Part shown: one piece after another, positions 16,668 through 25,536 of the stretch
Position numbering within the stretch: position 1 is the first letter of the stretch
Layout: the number at the start of each line of letters is the position of its first letter
Origin: Alphaproteobacteria bacterium
GTDB taxonomy: Bacteria; Pseudomonadota; Alphaproteobacteria; SHVW01
NCBI GenBank assembly: GCA_016869645.1
Contig: VGDO01000038.1
Span: 1-36,216 of the forward strand
Direction of reading: 5' to 3'
DNA length: 36,216 bases
The notes under the pieces: model-generated
Databases searched by the model: none
Told to the model about the DNA's origin: nothing
The model's input: only the letters and a program-made list of their open reading frames with translations
Made by a program: the position numbers and the translations under genes

Positions 16668-17444
16668 TTGCGATCGGATCCCGCCGTGCCCGACAAGGAT
16701 CTCTACAAGCTTCCGCTGTCAGATGCCGACTGGAATGGCATTTTCGCGGAACTGAAAAAGAACCGCCACTTGCTTTTCCTGCACCCTGAGTGGCGTTTGC
16801 TCATAGCGAAGCGCCGCGCCGCGTATTTCGGGCACCAAGCGATGATCGACGCTTTGCTGGATACGTCGATCTCGTACACGCTCGACTGGAACTCGAAACA
16901 AATGGACGGATTCGTCGAAGGAAACTTTCGACGACTTGTCTTTCCGCTCTACGCAATCGACTTTGTTTGGCTCAATGCGCCGGGCCTCCACGTGCTGTCG
17001 ATCGGGCCGCGCAACGAGATGGAACTTTATCTGCTGTATGCTCTGCGCTTCCGACCCGACCGGGTCAAAGCGGTCGATCTGATCAGCAATTCGCCGCTCG
17101 TCGACATCGCCGACATGCACGCACTGCCGTTCGACGACAACAGCTTCGATGTCGTCATCTCCAGCTGGACGCTGCCCTACAGCAAACAGCCACGTCGCGC
17201 GGCGCATGAGGTGGCGCGCGTATGCCGGCACAACGGATTGGTCGCGATCGGCTTGACGCGTGTGCCAAGCAGCGACCCGGAGCACGCCCAGATCGTCAGG
17301 GAGGGCGCCGTTCCGTTCCAGACGGTTGACGAGATCGTCGAACTTTTCTCCGGCATAACGCCGGACATCGTGTTCCGCCACGAGCCGGTCGTGAAGACGG
17401 AAAAGGGAGCGCTGATGGTGATCTTTCGCGTTACGAAGCATTAG
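16668..17444 (+). CDS. Class I SAM-dependent methyltransferase
   Basis: A 258-residue protein with a Rossmann methyltransferase core: motif I VLSIGPRNEMEL (about 103-114), the acidic residue in VKAVDLIS, motif IV LPFDDNSFDVVISSWTLPY and the later GLVAIGLTR strand. The N-terminal ~90 residues are a helical cap. The start is uncertain: the longest frame begins with TTG at 16668, and GTG at 16686 is an alternative; neither has a clear Shine-Dalgarno. Substrate is unknown. The motif I glycines are partly replaced (GPRNE rather than GxGxG), seen in some divergent methyltransferases. It converges with the amidase gene, 39 bp away. Confidence 0.75.
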   Translation: MRSDPAVPDKDLYKLPLSDADWNGIFAELKKNRHLLFLHPEWRLLIAKRRAAYFGHQAMIDALLDTSISYTLDWNSKQMDGFVEGNFRRLVFPLYAIDFVWLNAPGLHVLSIGPRNEMELYLLYALRFRPDRVKAVDLISNSPLVDIADMHALPFDDNSFDVVISSWTLPYSKQPRRAAHEVARVCRHNGLVAIGLTRVPSSDPEHAQIVREGAVPFQTVDEIVELFSGITPDIVFRHEPVVKTEKGALMVIFRVTKH

Positions 17445-17483
17445 TCAGCGCGCCCCACTGCCGTTCATTCCGGACTCGATCGG

Positions 17484-18947
17484 TCAACGCACGATCGCCC
17501 CGACCATCTTTCCGGAAGCCGCAAGCTTGTCGAGATCGGGCACGGGGCGCGCGGTGCGCTTGTCGCGCGCCATGTGCTGCTCCAGCGCGTGCGCCACGTC
17601 CAGCACGTACCGATCGCCCTTGTGCGGGCCGCAGAGCTGCAGGCCGAAGGGCGTGCCCGTCGGCTCCAGCCCACAGGGGATCGAGATGCAGGGATGGCCC
17701 GTGTTGGTCAGCGCGTAAGTCGGCGCCAGCCAGTGGAAATATGTCCTCAGCTTCTTGCCATTCATCTCCGCGACATAGCGTTGCTCGACCGGGAAAGGCG
17801 GCACGGAAACGGTCGGCGAGAGCAGGACGTCGTAGTCCTGGAAGAAGGCCTGGAGCGCGCGGAAGATCTTGGTCTGCTCGGCATGCGCCCAGGCGATGTC
17901 GGCCGCCGACATTTTCAGGCCCTGCTCGTAGTTGGCGATGATGTTGGGGCCGAGCTTGTCCCGGTGCTTTTCGTAGCGCTCCCGTTGACCGGCGAGGAAG
18001 TTGAGCGCGCGCATCGCCTCGAACACCTCGTCCGAATTTTTCATTTCGGGATCGCGCTGCTCGCAGGTCCTGAACGCCGACTTGATCAGACCGATGCGCT
18101 CGAGGAATGTCGCGCGGATGCGATCGTCGATCGGTGCGAAGCCGAAGTCGACGGTGTAAGCGACCCGCAACGACGACAGATCGACCGGCCGGAGCGTCGC
18201 GAAGTCGGCCGGATTGACCGGGCCGGCGAAGGGGTCGCGGCTGTCGTCGGACACCTGCGCCTGGAGCAGAAGTGCCGCGTCGGCGACGTCGCGGCCCATC
18301 GGCCCCTGGACCGAAAGCGGTGTCCAGCCGAGCGGCCGCCGTTCGGTCGCGACCAGGCCGGGCGAGGTGCGGAAGCCGACCACGCCGCAGAAAGCCGCGG
18401 GAATGCGCAGGCTGCCGCCGGTGTCCGAGCCCGTGCAGATCGGCAGCATCGAGGTCGCGAGCGCGACAGCCGAGCCGCCCGACGAGCCGCCGCAGATGCG
18501 CTTGGGGTCGAAGGGGTTGCCGGTCGGCCCGTAGACCGGATTGTTGGTGTTGGCGCCCGCGCCGAATTCCGGAGTGTTGGTCTTGGCGACGACGATGGCG
18601 CCGGCCGCGCGGCAGGCCGCGACCATGCGTTCGTCCTTGGCCGGCACATAGTCGGCAAAGAGCGGCGAGCCCCAGGTGGTGCGCAGCCCTTCGGTCTCGT
18701 TGAGGTCCTTCACGCCGAGCGGCAGGCCGTGCAGCGGCCCGAGCGGCGCGCCGGATTTCACCTTGTCCTCGGCCGCCCGCGCTTCCTTGCGCGCGCGATC
18801 CACTGCCATGGCGGTCAACGCATTGACTGCCGGATTCACCCGCTCGATCCGCCTGAGGCAGGATTCCAGGAGTTCGACCGGCGAGATCTTGCGCGCGCCG
18901 ATCAACCGGCGCAGCTCGACGGCGCCGATATCGCAGAGTTCGGTCAT
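17484..18947 (-). CDS. Amidase (amidase signature family)
   Basis: A 487-residue amidase-signature hydrolase. The Ser-cisSer-Lys triad is visible: Lys80 in LGVKDLNE, the cis-Ser in GGSSGGS (155-156) and the nucleophile Ser179 in GSDTGGS. PLHGLPLGVKD, AKTNTPEFG and the C-terminal GLEPTGTPFGLQLCGP block are typical. The family hydrolyses C-N bonds of carboxamides; the absence of GatB/GatC and the overall style argue against GatA. AGGAGA lies about 12 nt before the ATG. It is probably cytosolic and transcribed alone. Substrate specificity cannot be set. Confidence 0.88.
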   Translation of the reverse strand: MTELCDIGAVELRRLIGARKISPVELLESCLRRIERVNPAVNALTAMAVDRARKEARAAEDKVKSGAPLGPLHGLPLGVKDLNETEGLRTTWGSPLFADYVPAKDERMVAACRAAGAIVVAKTNTPEFGAGANTNNPVYGPTGNPFDPKRICGGSSGGSAVALATSMLPICTGSDTGGSLRIPAAFCGVVGFRTSPGLVATERRPLGWTPLSVQGPMGRDVADAALLLQAQVSDDSRDPFAGPVNPADFATLRPVDLSSLRVAYTVDFGFAPIDDRIRATFLERIGLIKSAFRTCEQRDPEMKNSDEVFEAMRALNFLAGQRERYEKHRDKLGPNIIANYEQGLKMSAADIAWAHAEQTKIFRALQAFFQDYDVLLSPTVSVPPFPVEQRYVAEMNGKKLRTYFHWLAPTYALTNTGHPCISIPCGLEPTGTPFGLQLCGPHKGDRYVLDVAHALEQHMARDKRTARPVPDLDKLAASGKMVGAIVR

Positions 18948-19263
18948 GAGAGCTGATTCTCCTTCGGCGGGAATGGTGCTCGCTGAAGCAGGCAGGATAG
19001 GACGGACGCAACCGATGTGGAATGTCCATCAGTTCGACGGGCGCCCGGTGTCCGCGCCGAGCTTGGCGGCAGCGATGCCGAGGCGGTCCGGCCGACGTGA
19101 TTTACATGCCCGGCCTGCGAATGCAGAATCGCCGCGTATCGAGAGTTGATATCTGCCGCGAGCCGATCGGTCGGCGCGGCGCCGCGGCGGCGGTGTCGGA
19201 AAAGCTCGAGATGCATGAGCGCGAGCCACCGTCCGGCGGCCGCGGGCGACGGATGGACATGGA
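18948..19263. other. Divergent intergenic region, amidase / TPR-glycosyltransferase
   Basis: These 316 bases separate two divergent genes and should carry both promoters. Short ORFs here look like chance frames. I see a 12-bp GC palindrome, CGCGGCGCCGCG, at 19175-19186, and no convincing promoter hexamers or terminator. Confidence 0.35.
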
Positions 19264-21184
19264 ATGCCAACTCCAGGCGAAGTGCTGGTGCAGGCGGCGC
19301 AGCTGGGAATGCGCGGCGAGCACGCCGGAGCCGAAGCATTGCTTCGGCGGCTGGTCGACGCGCGGCCTGAAGAAAAGGCTGCGCATCTGCTGCTTGCTCT
19401 CGCCATGACCAACCAGGGAAAGGCGGTGGACGCCATCCCGCAGCTCCGTCGCGCGCTTTGCATGGATCCGACGCAGGAGTTGTGCTGGCGTGTTTACGGT
19501 GAATGTCTCGTCAAGTCCGGCGAGGCGGATCAAGCCGAATTGGCAGTCCGCTGTTGTCTCGCGCTCAGCCGAAACTCGTCATGGTCGCTGCGCCAGCTCA
19601 CGCACATTCTCGTGGCGCACGAACGCTGGGACGAAGCCGAAGCGCTCGCCCGTCGCCTTCTCGAGCCGAGGCCCTTCGACTTCGACGGCCACTACAGTTT
19701 GGGCCTGTGCCTGGTGGCGCGAAAAGATTGGGCCAATGCGGGGTCGCATTTCCTCCGCGCGCTCGCCGGCGGACTCGATTCTCGTCTGGTTCCGTTCGCG
19801 CTGCTGGGCTATGGCCGCGCCATGATTGTGAGCGATCGGCTGCCGGCGGCGGTTGCGGCGCTGCAATGGTCGCTGAGGTTCGACCCGGACATTTGGGAGG
19901 CGCAGACGGCGCTGGCGGCGATCGACTCTGGTTCGGGGGACGGTGCAGGCGTTGCCGATCCGGTTTACCCCAATCAGGTCGAGGCGGCAGCCGAATTCAC
20001 CGACTACAGAGGCGGACGGACGTTTGCGCAGCGGTTCCGCGTCTATGCGCGCATCAGTGCCAAGCCCTTTGGACATTTCATTGTCGGCCACGTCCTTGCG
20101 GCAACGATCAAGAAGCAGTTTTCCAAAGCTCACCTGACGCTCGAGTGCGAGTTGGACAGGCCGTTCAAGCACGATATCAACACGATCAACCCCTACATCG
20201 ACGAACTTGTCGTCTCCGACAAGTCGATAGACGGCGTATCGGGGACGAAGGGCGAAGCGCGGGTGGACGGACCGGGCCGGCGTGACGACCGGTTCGACTT
20301 CATTGTTCATCCAGCGATGATTCGCGACATTCGGCTGACCTCGTACGATCACGCGGCTCGCCTGATGATCCCTGATGGGCTGAACGCGAAACTCAGCGCG
20401 CGACTCGCCGATCTGGGCGCGAAACCCGATCGCTGGTTTTGCACCATGCATTTTTCGCGAAAACACGTGGGGGCACTGGATTCCGAGCGACGGGCGCGAC
20501 ATGAATCCCGAGACGTTTCGAGAGCTGGCCGAAGCGATCATCGGTCGGCTCGGCGGACAGGCGGTCAGGCTGGGCCACCCGGGCATGACGTCCTTCGGAC
20601 GGATGCAGGGATTCGTCGATCTGTCGTCGGAATCCACCATCGTCCAGGCTTTCGCGGTGAGCAGATCGAGATTCATGATCGCCACGCCAAGCGGACCGAC
20701 GGCGCTGGGTTCGGCCATGCACGTCCCGACGATCGTCGCCAATGCCATGAGCATGTCGGGTGTCTGGCGGGCATCCGACAATCTGTTGATGCAGCACCTG
20801 GTCACTCCCGACGGCAGGCGCGTGTCCCTGAACCGTGGCATGAGGCAGGGTATGTACGCGATGAATGCGCAGAAGTATCTCATCGAACATTGCGGCTACA
20901 GGATGATCAAGAACAGCAGCCTGGAAATGCTTGCCGCAGCATCGCTCGTCTCGGAAGAGAACACGCACGTTCGGGGTTGGCGATTCGAGCCGCGGACCTG
21001 CTTGATTGCGAGGGCGGAGCCGTGCCAGCGTGATGACGTAATATCAGCGGAGGTAGGGCGCGATGTCGAGGATGGTCACCATCGGAGCGGCCCAAGTCGG
21101 GCCCATTGCGCGCAACGACAGCCGGCAAGCGGTCGTGGCCCGGCTGGTCGCGCTAATGGAGCAGGCGGCCAAGCGGGGCTGTGA
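19264..21184 (+). pseudogene. TPR plus TIGR04372-like glycosyltransferase, copy 1, frameshifted
   Basis: The first frame (ATG 19264) encodes TPR-like helical repeats (about 1-230) and the start of a GT-B-like domain (HFIVGHVLAATIKKQFSKAHLTLE, then DRWFCTMHF). At 20450-20454 a run of five T follows CA. Removing one T restores FRENTWGHWIPSDGRDM and continues into NPETFRELAEAIIGRLGG, LGHPGMTSF and FVDLSSESTIVQAFAVSRSR, matching the intact paralogue at 22131-23969. The gene is therefore broken by +1 nt, or the base is a sequencing error. Uncorrected, the first frame runs in nonsense to 21033. The corrected frame stays open to 21184, overlapping the next gene by 122 bp, and its last ~65 residues do not resemble the paralogue. 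TIGR04372 proteins are putative surface-carbohydrate glycosyltransferases. Confidence 0.75.
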
Positions 21185-22001
21185 TCTCGTCGTCTTTCCC
21201 GAGCTCACGCTCACCACCTTCTTCCCGCGCTGGTTCATGACCGATCAGGACGAGATCGACCAGTTCTTCGAGCGCGAGATGCCGAGCCCGGCGACCCGGC
21301 CGCTGTTCGACGCGGCGCGCCGGCTGGGGCTCGGCTTCTATCTCGGATATGCCGAGCTCGAACAAGCGGATGGCAAGACCCATCGCTACAACACGACGGT
21401 GCTGGTCGACAAGTCCGGCGCGATCGTCGGCAAGTATCGCAAGATCCATCTGCCCGGCCATGCCGAGCACGAGCCGTGGCGCGCCTTCCAGCACCTGGAG
21501 AAGCGCTACTTCGAGGTTGGCAATCTGGGTTTCCGCGTCTGGCGCGCTTTCGGCGGCCACGTCGGGATGTGCATCTGCAACGACCGGCGCTGGCCCGAGA
21601 CCTACCGCGTGATGGGCTTGCAGGACGTCGAGCTCGTGCTGATCGGCTACAACACGCCCTATCACAATCCGCCGGCACCCAGCCACGACCGGCTGGCAAA
21701 CTTCCACAACCACCTCGTCATGCAGTCTGGCGCCTACCAGAACGCGACCTGGGTCGTCGGGGTCGCCAAGGCCGGCCGTGAGGAGGGCTGCGACCTGATC
21801 GGGGAGAGCTGCATCATTGCGCCGACCGGGGAGATCGTCACGCAGGCGCGCACACTCGACGATGAGCTGATCGTCGCGCGCTGCGATCTCGACGAGGCAA
21901 AGTCATACAAGGCGACGACGTTCAATTTCGGCCTGCACCGCCAGCCGCAGGCCTACCGCATGATCGTTGATCGCATGGGGGCTGAACCGCCGCGCGGCTA
22001 G
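21063..22001 (+). CDS. N-carbamoyl-D-amino-acid hydrolase (D-carbamoylase), nitrilase superfamily
   Basis: A 312-residue nitrilase-fold enzyme with the triad Glu47 (FPELTLTTFFPRW), Lys127 (KYRKIHLPGH) and Cys172 (CICNDRRWPET), the same numbering as Agrobacterium D-carbamoylase. Long stretches match that enzyme as I remember it: TTFFPRW, FQHLEKRYF, CNDRRWPET, GYNTP.HNPP and FNF..HRQPQ. It should hydrolyse N-carbamoyl-D-amino acids to D-amino acid, CO2 and ammonia, the last step of the hydantoinase route. No hydantoinase or racemase is in the window. GGAGG lies about 10 nt before the ATG. It sits between two glycosyltransferase paralogues, which looks like an insertion into a tandem duplication. 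Confidence 0.92.
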   Translation: MSRMVTIGAAQVGPIARNDSRQAVVARLVALMEQAAKRGCDLVVFPELTLTTFFPRWFMTDQDEIDQFFEREMPSPATRPLFDAARRLGLGFYLGYAELEQADGKTHRYNTTVLVDKSGAIVGKYRKIHLPGHAEHEPWRAFQHLEKRYFEVGNLGFRVWRAFGGHVGMCICNDRRWPETYRVMGLQDVELVLIGYNTPYHNPPAPSHDRLANFHNHLVMQSGAYQNATWVVGVAKAGREEGCDLIGESCIIAPTGEIVTQARTLDDELIVARCDLDEAKSYKATTFNFGLHRQPQAYRMIVDRMGAEPPRG

Positions 22002-22027
22002 CTTGGCCGTGCGCACCGTGGATATGC

Positions 22028-22045
22028 GGTGTCGCCGCCGACACC
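22028..22045 (+). terminator. Possible terminator hairpin after the D-carbamoylase gene
   Basis: A 7-bp stem GGTGTCG/CGACACC with a 4-nt loop begins 27 bp after the stop and is followed by the broken T-rich stretch TTTCGGCTTTCACCATTTT. The U-tract is interrupted, so the call is weak. Confidence 0.3.
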
Positions 22046-22130
22046 TTTCGGCTTTCACCATTTTGGCCTGCCGAAGGCTGATTGCGCAGCCGTAGCAACT
22101 TCGGCGCCAAACTGAAATCGCGGAGAGTTC

Positions 22131-23969
22131 ATGACCGACTGGAATGCATTTGTGGACGGCGCACAGCATTTTCACCGCGGTAACTACGCGAAATCCGAAG
22201 AAATTTTGACGCGTCTGTTGCTTGAGCGCTCCGATTGGAAGGACGTTGCTCTCGTTCTTGCATTGGCGCAGCTGCGCCAGGCGAAATTTTCGAATGCCAG
22301 GTGGGGATTCCTGCGCACGCTTTGCATGGCGCCCGATCAACCCATGGCGTGGGAGATGTACGGACAGTGTTTCGCCCACATGAATCTGCCCGAGCGGGGC
22401 GAGGAAATGTTTCGGCGGTGCCTTAGTCTGAAGAGCTCGTCGGTGGCATCGCTACGGAGTTTGGGCCAGATCCTCGTCACGCGCGGGCAATGGGACGAAG
22501 CGGAACGGCTGTTACGGCGGCTTGTCGACATCGAGCCGTTCAATTTCATCGGACACTATCTTCTCGGCATGTGCCGGGCGTCGACGGGCGATCGGGAAGG
22601 CGCAGAGCGCAGACTAAGATTTGCGATCGTCGGCGGACTGAGTGCTCACCATCTGCCATATGCGCTGCTTGGCTACGGTCGGTGCCTAGCCGGGCGAGGG
22701 AGAAATGGGGAAGCGATCGCGGTCCTGCAATGGTCGCTGCGCTTCATGCCGGAATTGTTGGATGCGCAGATGGCTCTCGCGGATCTCGATATAGGCGGCG
22801 TGCAGTCCTCGGGCGACGGCCACCCCGTGTTTCTAGAAGACGTCCGGGCAACCGCGCAATATGTCGACTATCGAGGCGGCAGAGAGTTCGGCAGGCCGTT
22901 CCGCATTCTTGCGCGTATTGGGGCCCATCCATTCGGCCATTTCATCGTCGGAACGGTCTTTGCGGCCACGATCAAGCAACAGTTCTCGAAGTCGCATCTG
23001 ACGCTGGAGTGGCGATCCGGTCGGGCCTACAAGCGCGATATCGTCTCGATCAACCCCCACATCGATGACGCCATTTGCTGCGATGACGACGGGTTCGCTG
23101 AATCCGAAGCCGCGGCGGGAAGGCCCAATCCGCGTGGCGCTTGGGACGATTCGTGGTTCGACCTTGTCCTTCATCCATCAATGGCCATCGACGTTCGTTT
23201 GACGGCATTCGAGGATTCGGCGCGGTTGGCGATTCCGACTGCTCAGGTGGCGCAATTGGCCGACCGCCTCGCGGCCATGGGGGTCAGGCCAGATCGCTGG
23301 TTTTGCACGCTCCACTATCGAGAACCCACTTGGGAGCATTGGCTTTCCACACCGGTCCGGGACATCGAGCCGGAGACATACCGGAACTTGGCGGAAGCGA
23401 TCGTAGCGCGGCTGGGGGGACAGGTTGTCAGAATAGGGCATCGGGGAATGATGCCATTCCCTGAGATTGACGGCTTCGTAGATCTGTCTGCTGAGTCGAC
23501 GATGATGCAGGCCTTCGCTGTCAGCAGATCAAGGTTCCTGGTTGCCGGCCCCAGCGGGCCGTCGGCGCTTGGACCAGCCCTGCACGTCCCGACCCTCGTG
23601 ACAAACGCGGTCAGCATGTCGGGCGTGTGGAGAAGGGCGGATAGCCTGCTCACGCAACACCTTGTGACGCCGGGCGGCAAACGGGTGACGCAGGCGCGCG
23701 CAATCCGGCAAGGCATGTATTCAACGAGTTCGATGAAGTACCTGCTCGAGCAAAAGGGCTATCGGTTGGTGAGAAACAATCTCGACGAGATGATTGCGGC
23801 GGTGTCGCTGGTCTCCGATGGCAATTCGGAGATCCGAGATTGGCGCGAGCCGGGCCCGGAACCGGCGTCGCGGCCGCCCAACCAAATCGTATGGCCGCCG
23901 CCGCTGAGCCGACCGTGGCGGATGCTCGAGTTTCCGGAACTCGCGCCGCGATTTGCCGTGCTGGATTGA
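22131..23969 (+). CDS. TPR plus TIGR04372-like glycosyltransferase, copy 2 (intact)
   Basis: A 612-residue protein. Residues about 1-230 form TPR-like helix pairs (for example QWDEAERLLRRLVDIEPFNFIGHYLLGMC). Residues about 250-580 form a GT-B-like domain with HFIVGTVFAATIKQQFSKSH, DRWFCTLHYREPTWEHW, RDIEPETYRNLAEAIVARLG, RIGHRGMMPFPEIDGFVDLS, then AVSRSRFLVAGPSGPSALG and HVPTLVTNA. The order basic 'R.GH.GM', 'FVDLS.ES', 'SRF..A..SG' and 'P.L.TN' recalls the TIGR04372 putative glycosyltransferases of surface-polysaccharide loci; I could not run the profile. A Pro-rich tail (about 570-600) is unlike copy 1. GGAGAG lies 4 nt before the ATG. Acceptor and donor sugars are unknown. No other polysaccharide genes are nearby. 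Confidence 0.72.
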   Translation: MTDWNAFVDGAQHFHRGNYAKSEEILTRLLLERSDWKDVALVLALAQLRQAKFSNARWGFLRTLCMAPDQPMAWEMYGQCFAHMNLPERGEEMFRRCLSLKSSSVASLRSLGQILVTRGQWDEAERLLRRLVDIEPFNFIGHYLLGMCRASTGDREGAERRLRFAIVGGLSAHHLPYALLGYGRCLAGRGRNGEAIAVLQWSLRFMPELLDAQMALADLDIGGVQSSGDGHPVFLEDVRATAQYVDYRGGREFGRPFRILARIGAHPFGHFIVGTVFAATIKQQFSKSHLTLEWRSGRAYKRDIVSINPHIDDAICCDDDGFAESEAAAGRPNPRGAWDDSWFDLVLHPSMAIDVRLTAFEDSARLAIPTAQVAQLADRLAAMGVRPDRWFCTLHYREPTWEHWLSTPVRDIEPETYRNLAEAIVARLGGQVVRIGHRGMMPFPEIDGFVDLSAESTMMQAFAVSRSRFLVAGPSGPSALGPALHVPTLVTNAVSMSGVWRRADSLLTQHLVTPGGKRVTQARAIRQGMYSTSSMKYLLEQKGYRLVRNNLDEMIAAVSLVSDGNSEIRDWREPGPEPASRPPNQIVWPPPLSRPWRMLEFPELAPRFAVLD

Positions 23970-24001
23970 CTCGACTGCGCGCACGCGCGCGCAATGCGGC
24001 T

Positions 24002-24211
24002 CTAAGAGCGGCACGGGTGCCTGTCTAGTTCGGCCTCGAGCTTGCAGATCTCCTGCTCCAAAAGCGCTAGCCATATCGTCGATCGCTCGGCGTGGAGCAT
24101 TGGCGCCTTGTACGGCGCAGATTGTGCCGGCCCGCGGATCGGGCGCGCCTCGCCCGACAGGCGCAGCAGCCAGGCGTGGGCGGAGGATGCGGCCGTCAGG
24201 CCGTGCGGCAT
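24002..24211 (-). CDS. Hypothetical 69-residue protein overlapping the binding-protein gene
   Basis: An ATG at 24211 opens a 69-codon frame that overlaps the last 16 nt of the binding-protein gene in another frame. The protein has a middle segment rich in Pro/Ala and ends in an amphipathic helix (ERSTIWLALLEQEICKLEAE) before a short basic tail. Amino-acid use looks protein-like rather than shadow-like, and nothing else occupies this strip. A longer same-frame extension upstream to 24559 is Arg-rich and antisense-like, so the internal ATG is preferred. No family recognised; it may be translated by coupling to the upstream stop. Confidence 0.38.
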   Translation of the reverse strand: MPHGLTAASSAHAWLLRLSGEARPIRGPAQSAPYKAPMLHAERSTIWLALLEQEICKLEAELDRHPCRS

Positions 24212-25353
24212 GATGGGGCCGCCTCGAGAATGTCGGGGCGCGCGGCGTTGACGACGTCGGCCAGGTTGTCGGCGTCGTGCATGCGCGCGCGACTCTTGCC
24301 GCGCAGGAGATAGTAGGCCTTGATCGACTGGTGGTCCGATACGCGGATGGTTTCCGGCCCGGTCGGGCCGTCGTAGTGGAGGCCCTCGAGCTGCGCGATG
24401 ATCGGCTCGGGTTCGGTGCTGCCGGTGTGCGCGATCGCATCGATCAGCAGCTTCGTCCCGATGAATTCCGCAGCAAGCGGCGCATTTGGATTGATGCCGT
24501 AGCGGGCCCGCGTATGCGCGACCAGGAAGCGGTTCATCGGCGTGTCGACCTCGTGCCAATATTGACTGCCGAAGTAGATGCCGTCGATCGCATCGGGACC
24601 AAGCGACTGGAGCTGGTGCAGTCCGCCCGACCAGACGACCAGCAACCGCGTGCTGCGATGCGCGCCGATGTTGACGGCGTGGCGGATCAGCGCCGAACTC
24701 TGCCCGCCGGACGCGAGCACCACCGTCACGTCGGGACGTGCGGCCAGCACGCGCTGGAACAAGCCTGAGAATTCGCGATCCTGCGCGGCGATTCGCGCGG
24801 TGCCGACGTGGTCGACGCCGAGAGCCTCGACGCGCTCCAGAGTGGGCGTCATCAAAGCGCGGCCGAGCGGCGTCGCCGGCGCAATGACGAACCAGCGCTC
24901 CGCATCCGGTATCAAGGCAAGGAGGGGGTCGATCGTCTGAACCACCGCGACCTGCGGGGCGGTCGACCAGCGAAACACCGACCGATGGCAGGGCGTGCCG
25001 GTCAATTCATCGACTCCGAGGCCGCACGCGTAGACGCAACCCGCCTGGGTCACCTGATCGGCGATCAGCGGGCCGGTTTCCGGCGAAGCTGCGCCGATGA
25101 AGAAGCGCACCGATGATCGTTCGATCGCGTCGCGGATCTTGTCGAGCACTTGAGCCGTCGGCCCGCCGGTGTCGATCAGCCAGTAATCGACGGCGCGGCC
25201 GGCGATCAGGCCGGCCGTACGCAACGCGAGCGACGAGCCCAGTTCGCCATATTGGCCGATGACCGCGTGCTCGCCGGTCACCGATTTGGTGCCGGCGATG
25301 ACGACGTTGCCGTCGGCCCGGCCGGACCACGCCGGGCGGGACAACGCCAGCAC
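24196..25353 (-). CDS. ABC-type branched-chain/amide substrate-binding protein (Peripla_BP_6), N-terminus disrupted
   Basis: A 385-residue periplasmic binding protein of the LivJ/UrtA/AmiC type: VVIAGTKSVTGEHAVIGQYGELG at the N-terminal lobe, then FFIGAASPETGPLIADQV, GLFQRVLAARPDVTVVLA and EFIGTKLLIDAIAHTGS. The open frame begins at a weak GTG (25353), which cuts the signal peptide. Just upstream in the same frame lies VKRRTILRTAAGAAVSAATS, an evident twin-arginine signal. The only ATG (25416-25418), with GGAG about 9 nt upstream, is out of frame by one base in a G4 run; a fifth G would give MGVKRRTILR. The gene may be mis-sequenced, frameshifted or started at CTG. Permease and ATPase genes are absent. 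It follows an amidase by 183 bp, so an amide ligand is plausible. Confidence 0.78.
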   Translation of the reverse strand: MLALSRPAWSGRADGNVVIAGTKSVTGEHAVIGQYGELGSSLALRTAGLIAGRAVDYWLIDTGGPTAQVLDKIRDAIERSSVRFFIGAASPETGPLIADQVTQAGCVYACGLGVDELTGTPCHRSVFRWSTAPQVAVVQTIDPLLALIPDAERWFVIAPATPLGRALMTPTLERVEALGVDHVGTARIAAQDREFSGLFQRVLAARPDVTVVLASGGQSSALIRHAVNIGAHRSTRLLVVWSGGLHQLQSLGPDAIDGIYFGSQYWHEVDTPMNRFLVAHTRARYGINPNAPLAAEFIGTKLLIDAIAHTGSTEPEPIIAQLEGLHYDGPTGPETIRVSDHQSIKAYYLLRGKSRARMHDADNLADVVNAARPDILEAAPSCRTA

Positions 25354-25462
25354 GGACGTTGCCGCGGAAACGGCGGCGCCGGCGGCGGTCCTCAGGATTG
25401 TTCGACGCTTTACCCCATGCGGCGTTCTCCGCCGGTGCAGACTCGAAGGTACGTCTGCAAGC

Positions 25463-25487
25463 TCTTGATTCTCCTACAGAATCAAGA
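25463..25487. repeat. Perfect 10-bp inverted repeat in an AT-rich gap
   Basis: TCTTGATTCT, a 5-nt spacer and AGAATCAAGA form a perfect palindrome between the amidase (stop at 25537) and the binding-protein gene. Around 25490-25535 the DNA is strikingly AT-rich for this genome. There is no U-tract after the stem on the minus strand, so an operator or mRNA stem-loop is likelier than an intrinsic terminator. Confidence 0.5.
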
Positions 25488-25536
25488 TGACTCAAACGAC
25501 ATAATGTAAGCCGCTGATAATAAATAATTTTTCGAA

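Noticed and set aside
19175..19186. Twelve-bp GC palindrome CGCGGCGCCGCG
   Set aside because: It is made only of G and C in a GC-rich region and not placed like an operator; expected by chance.
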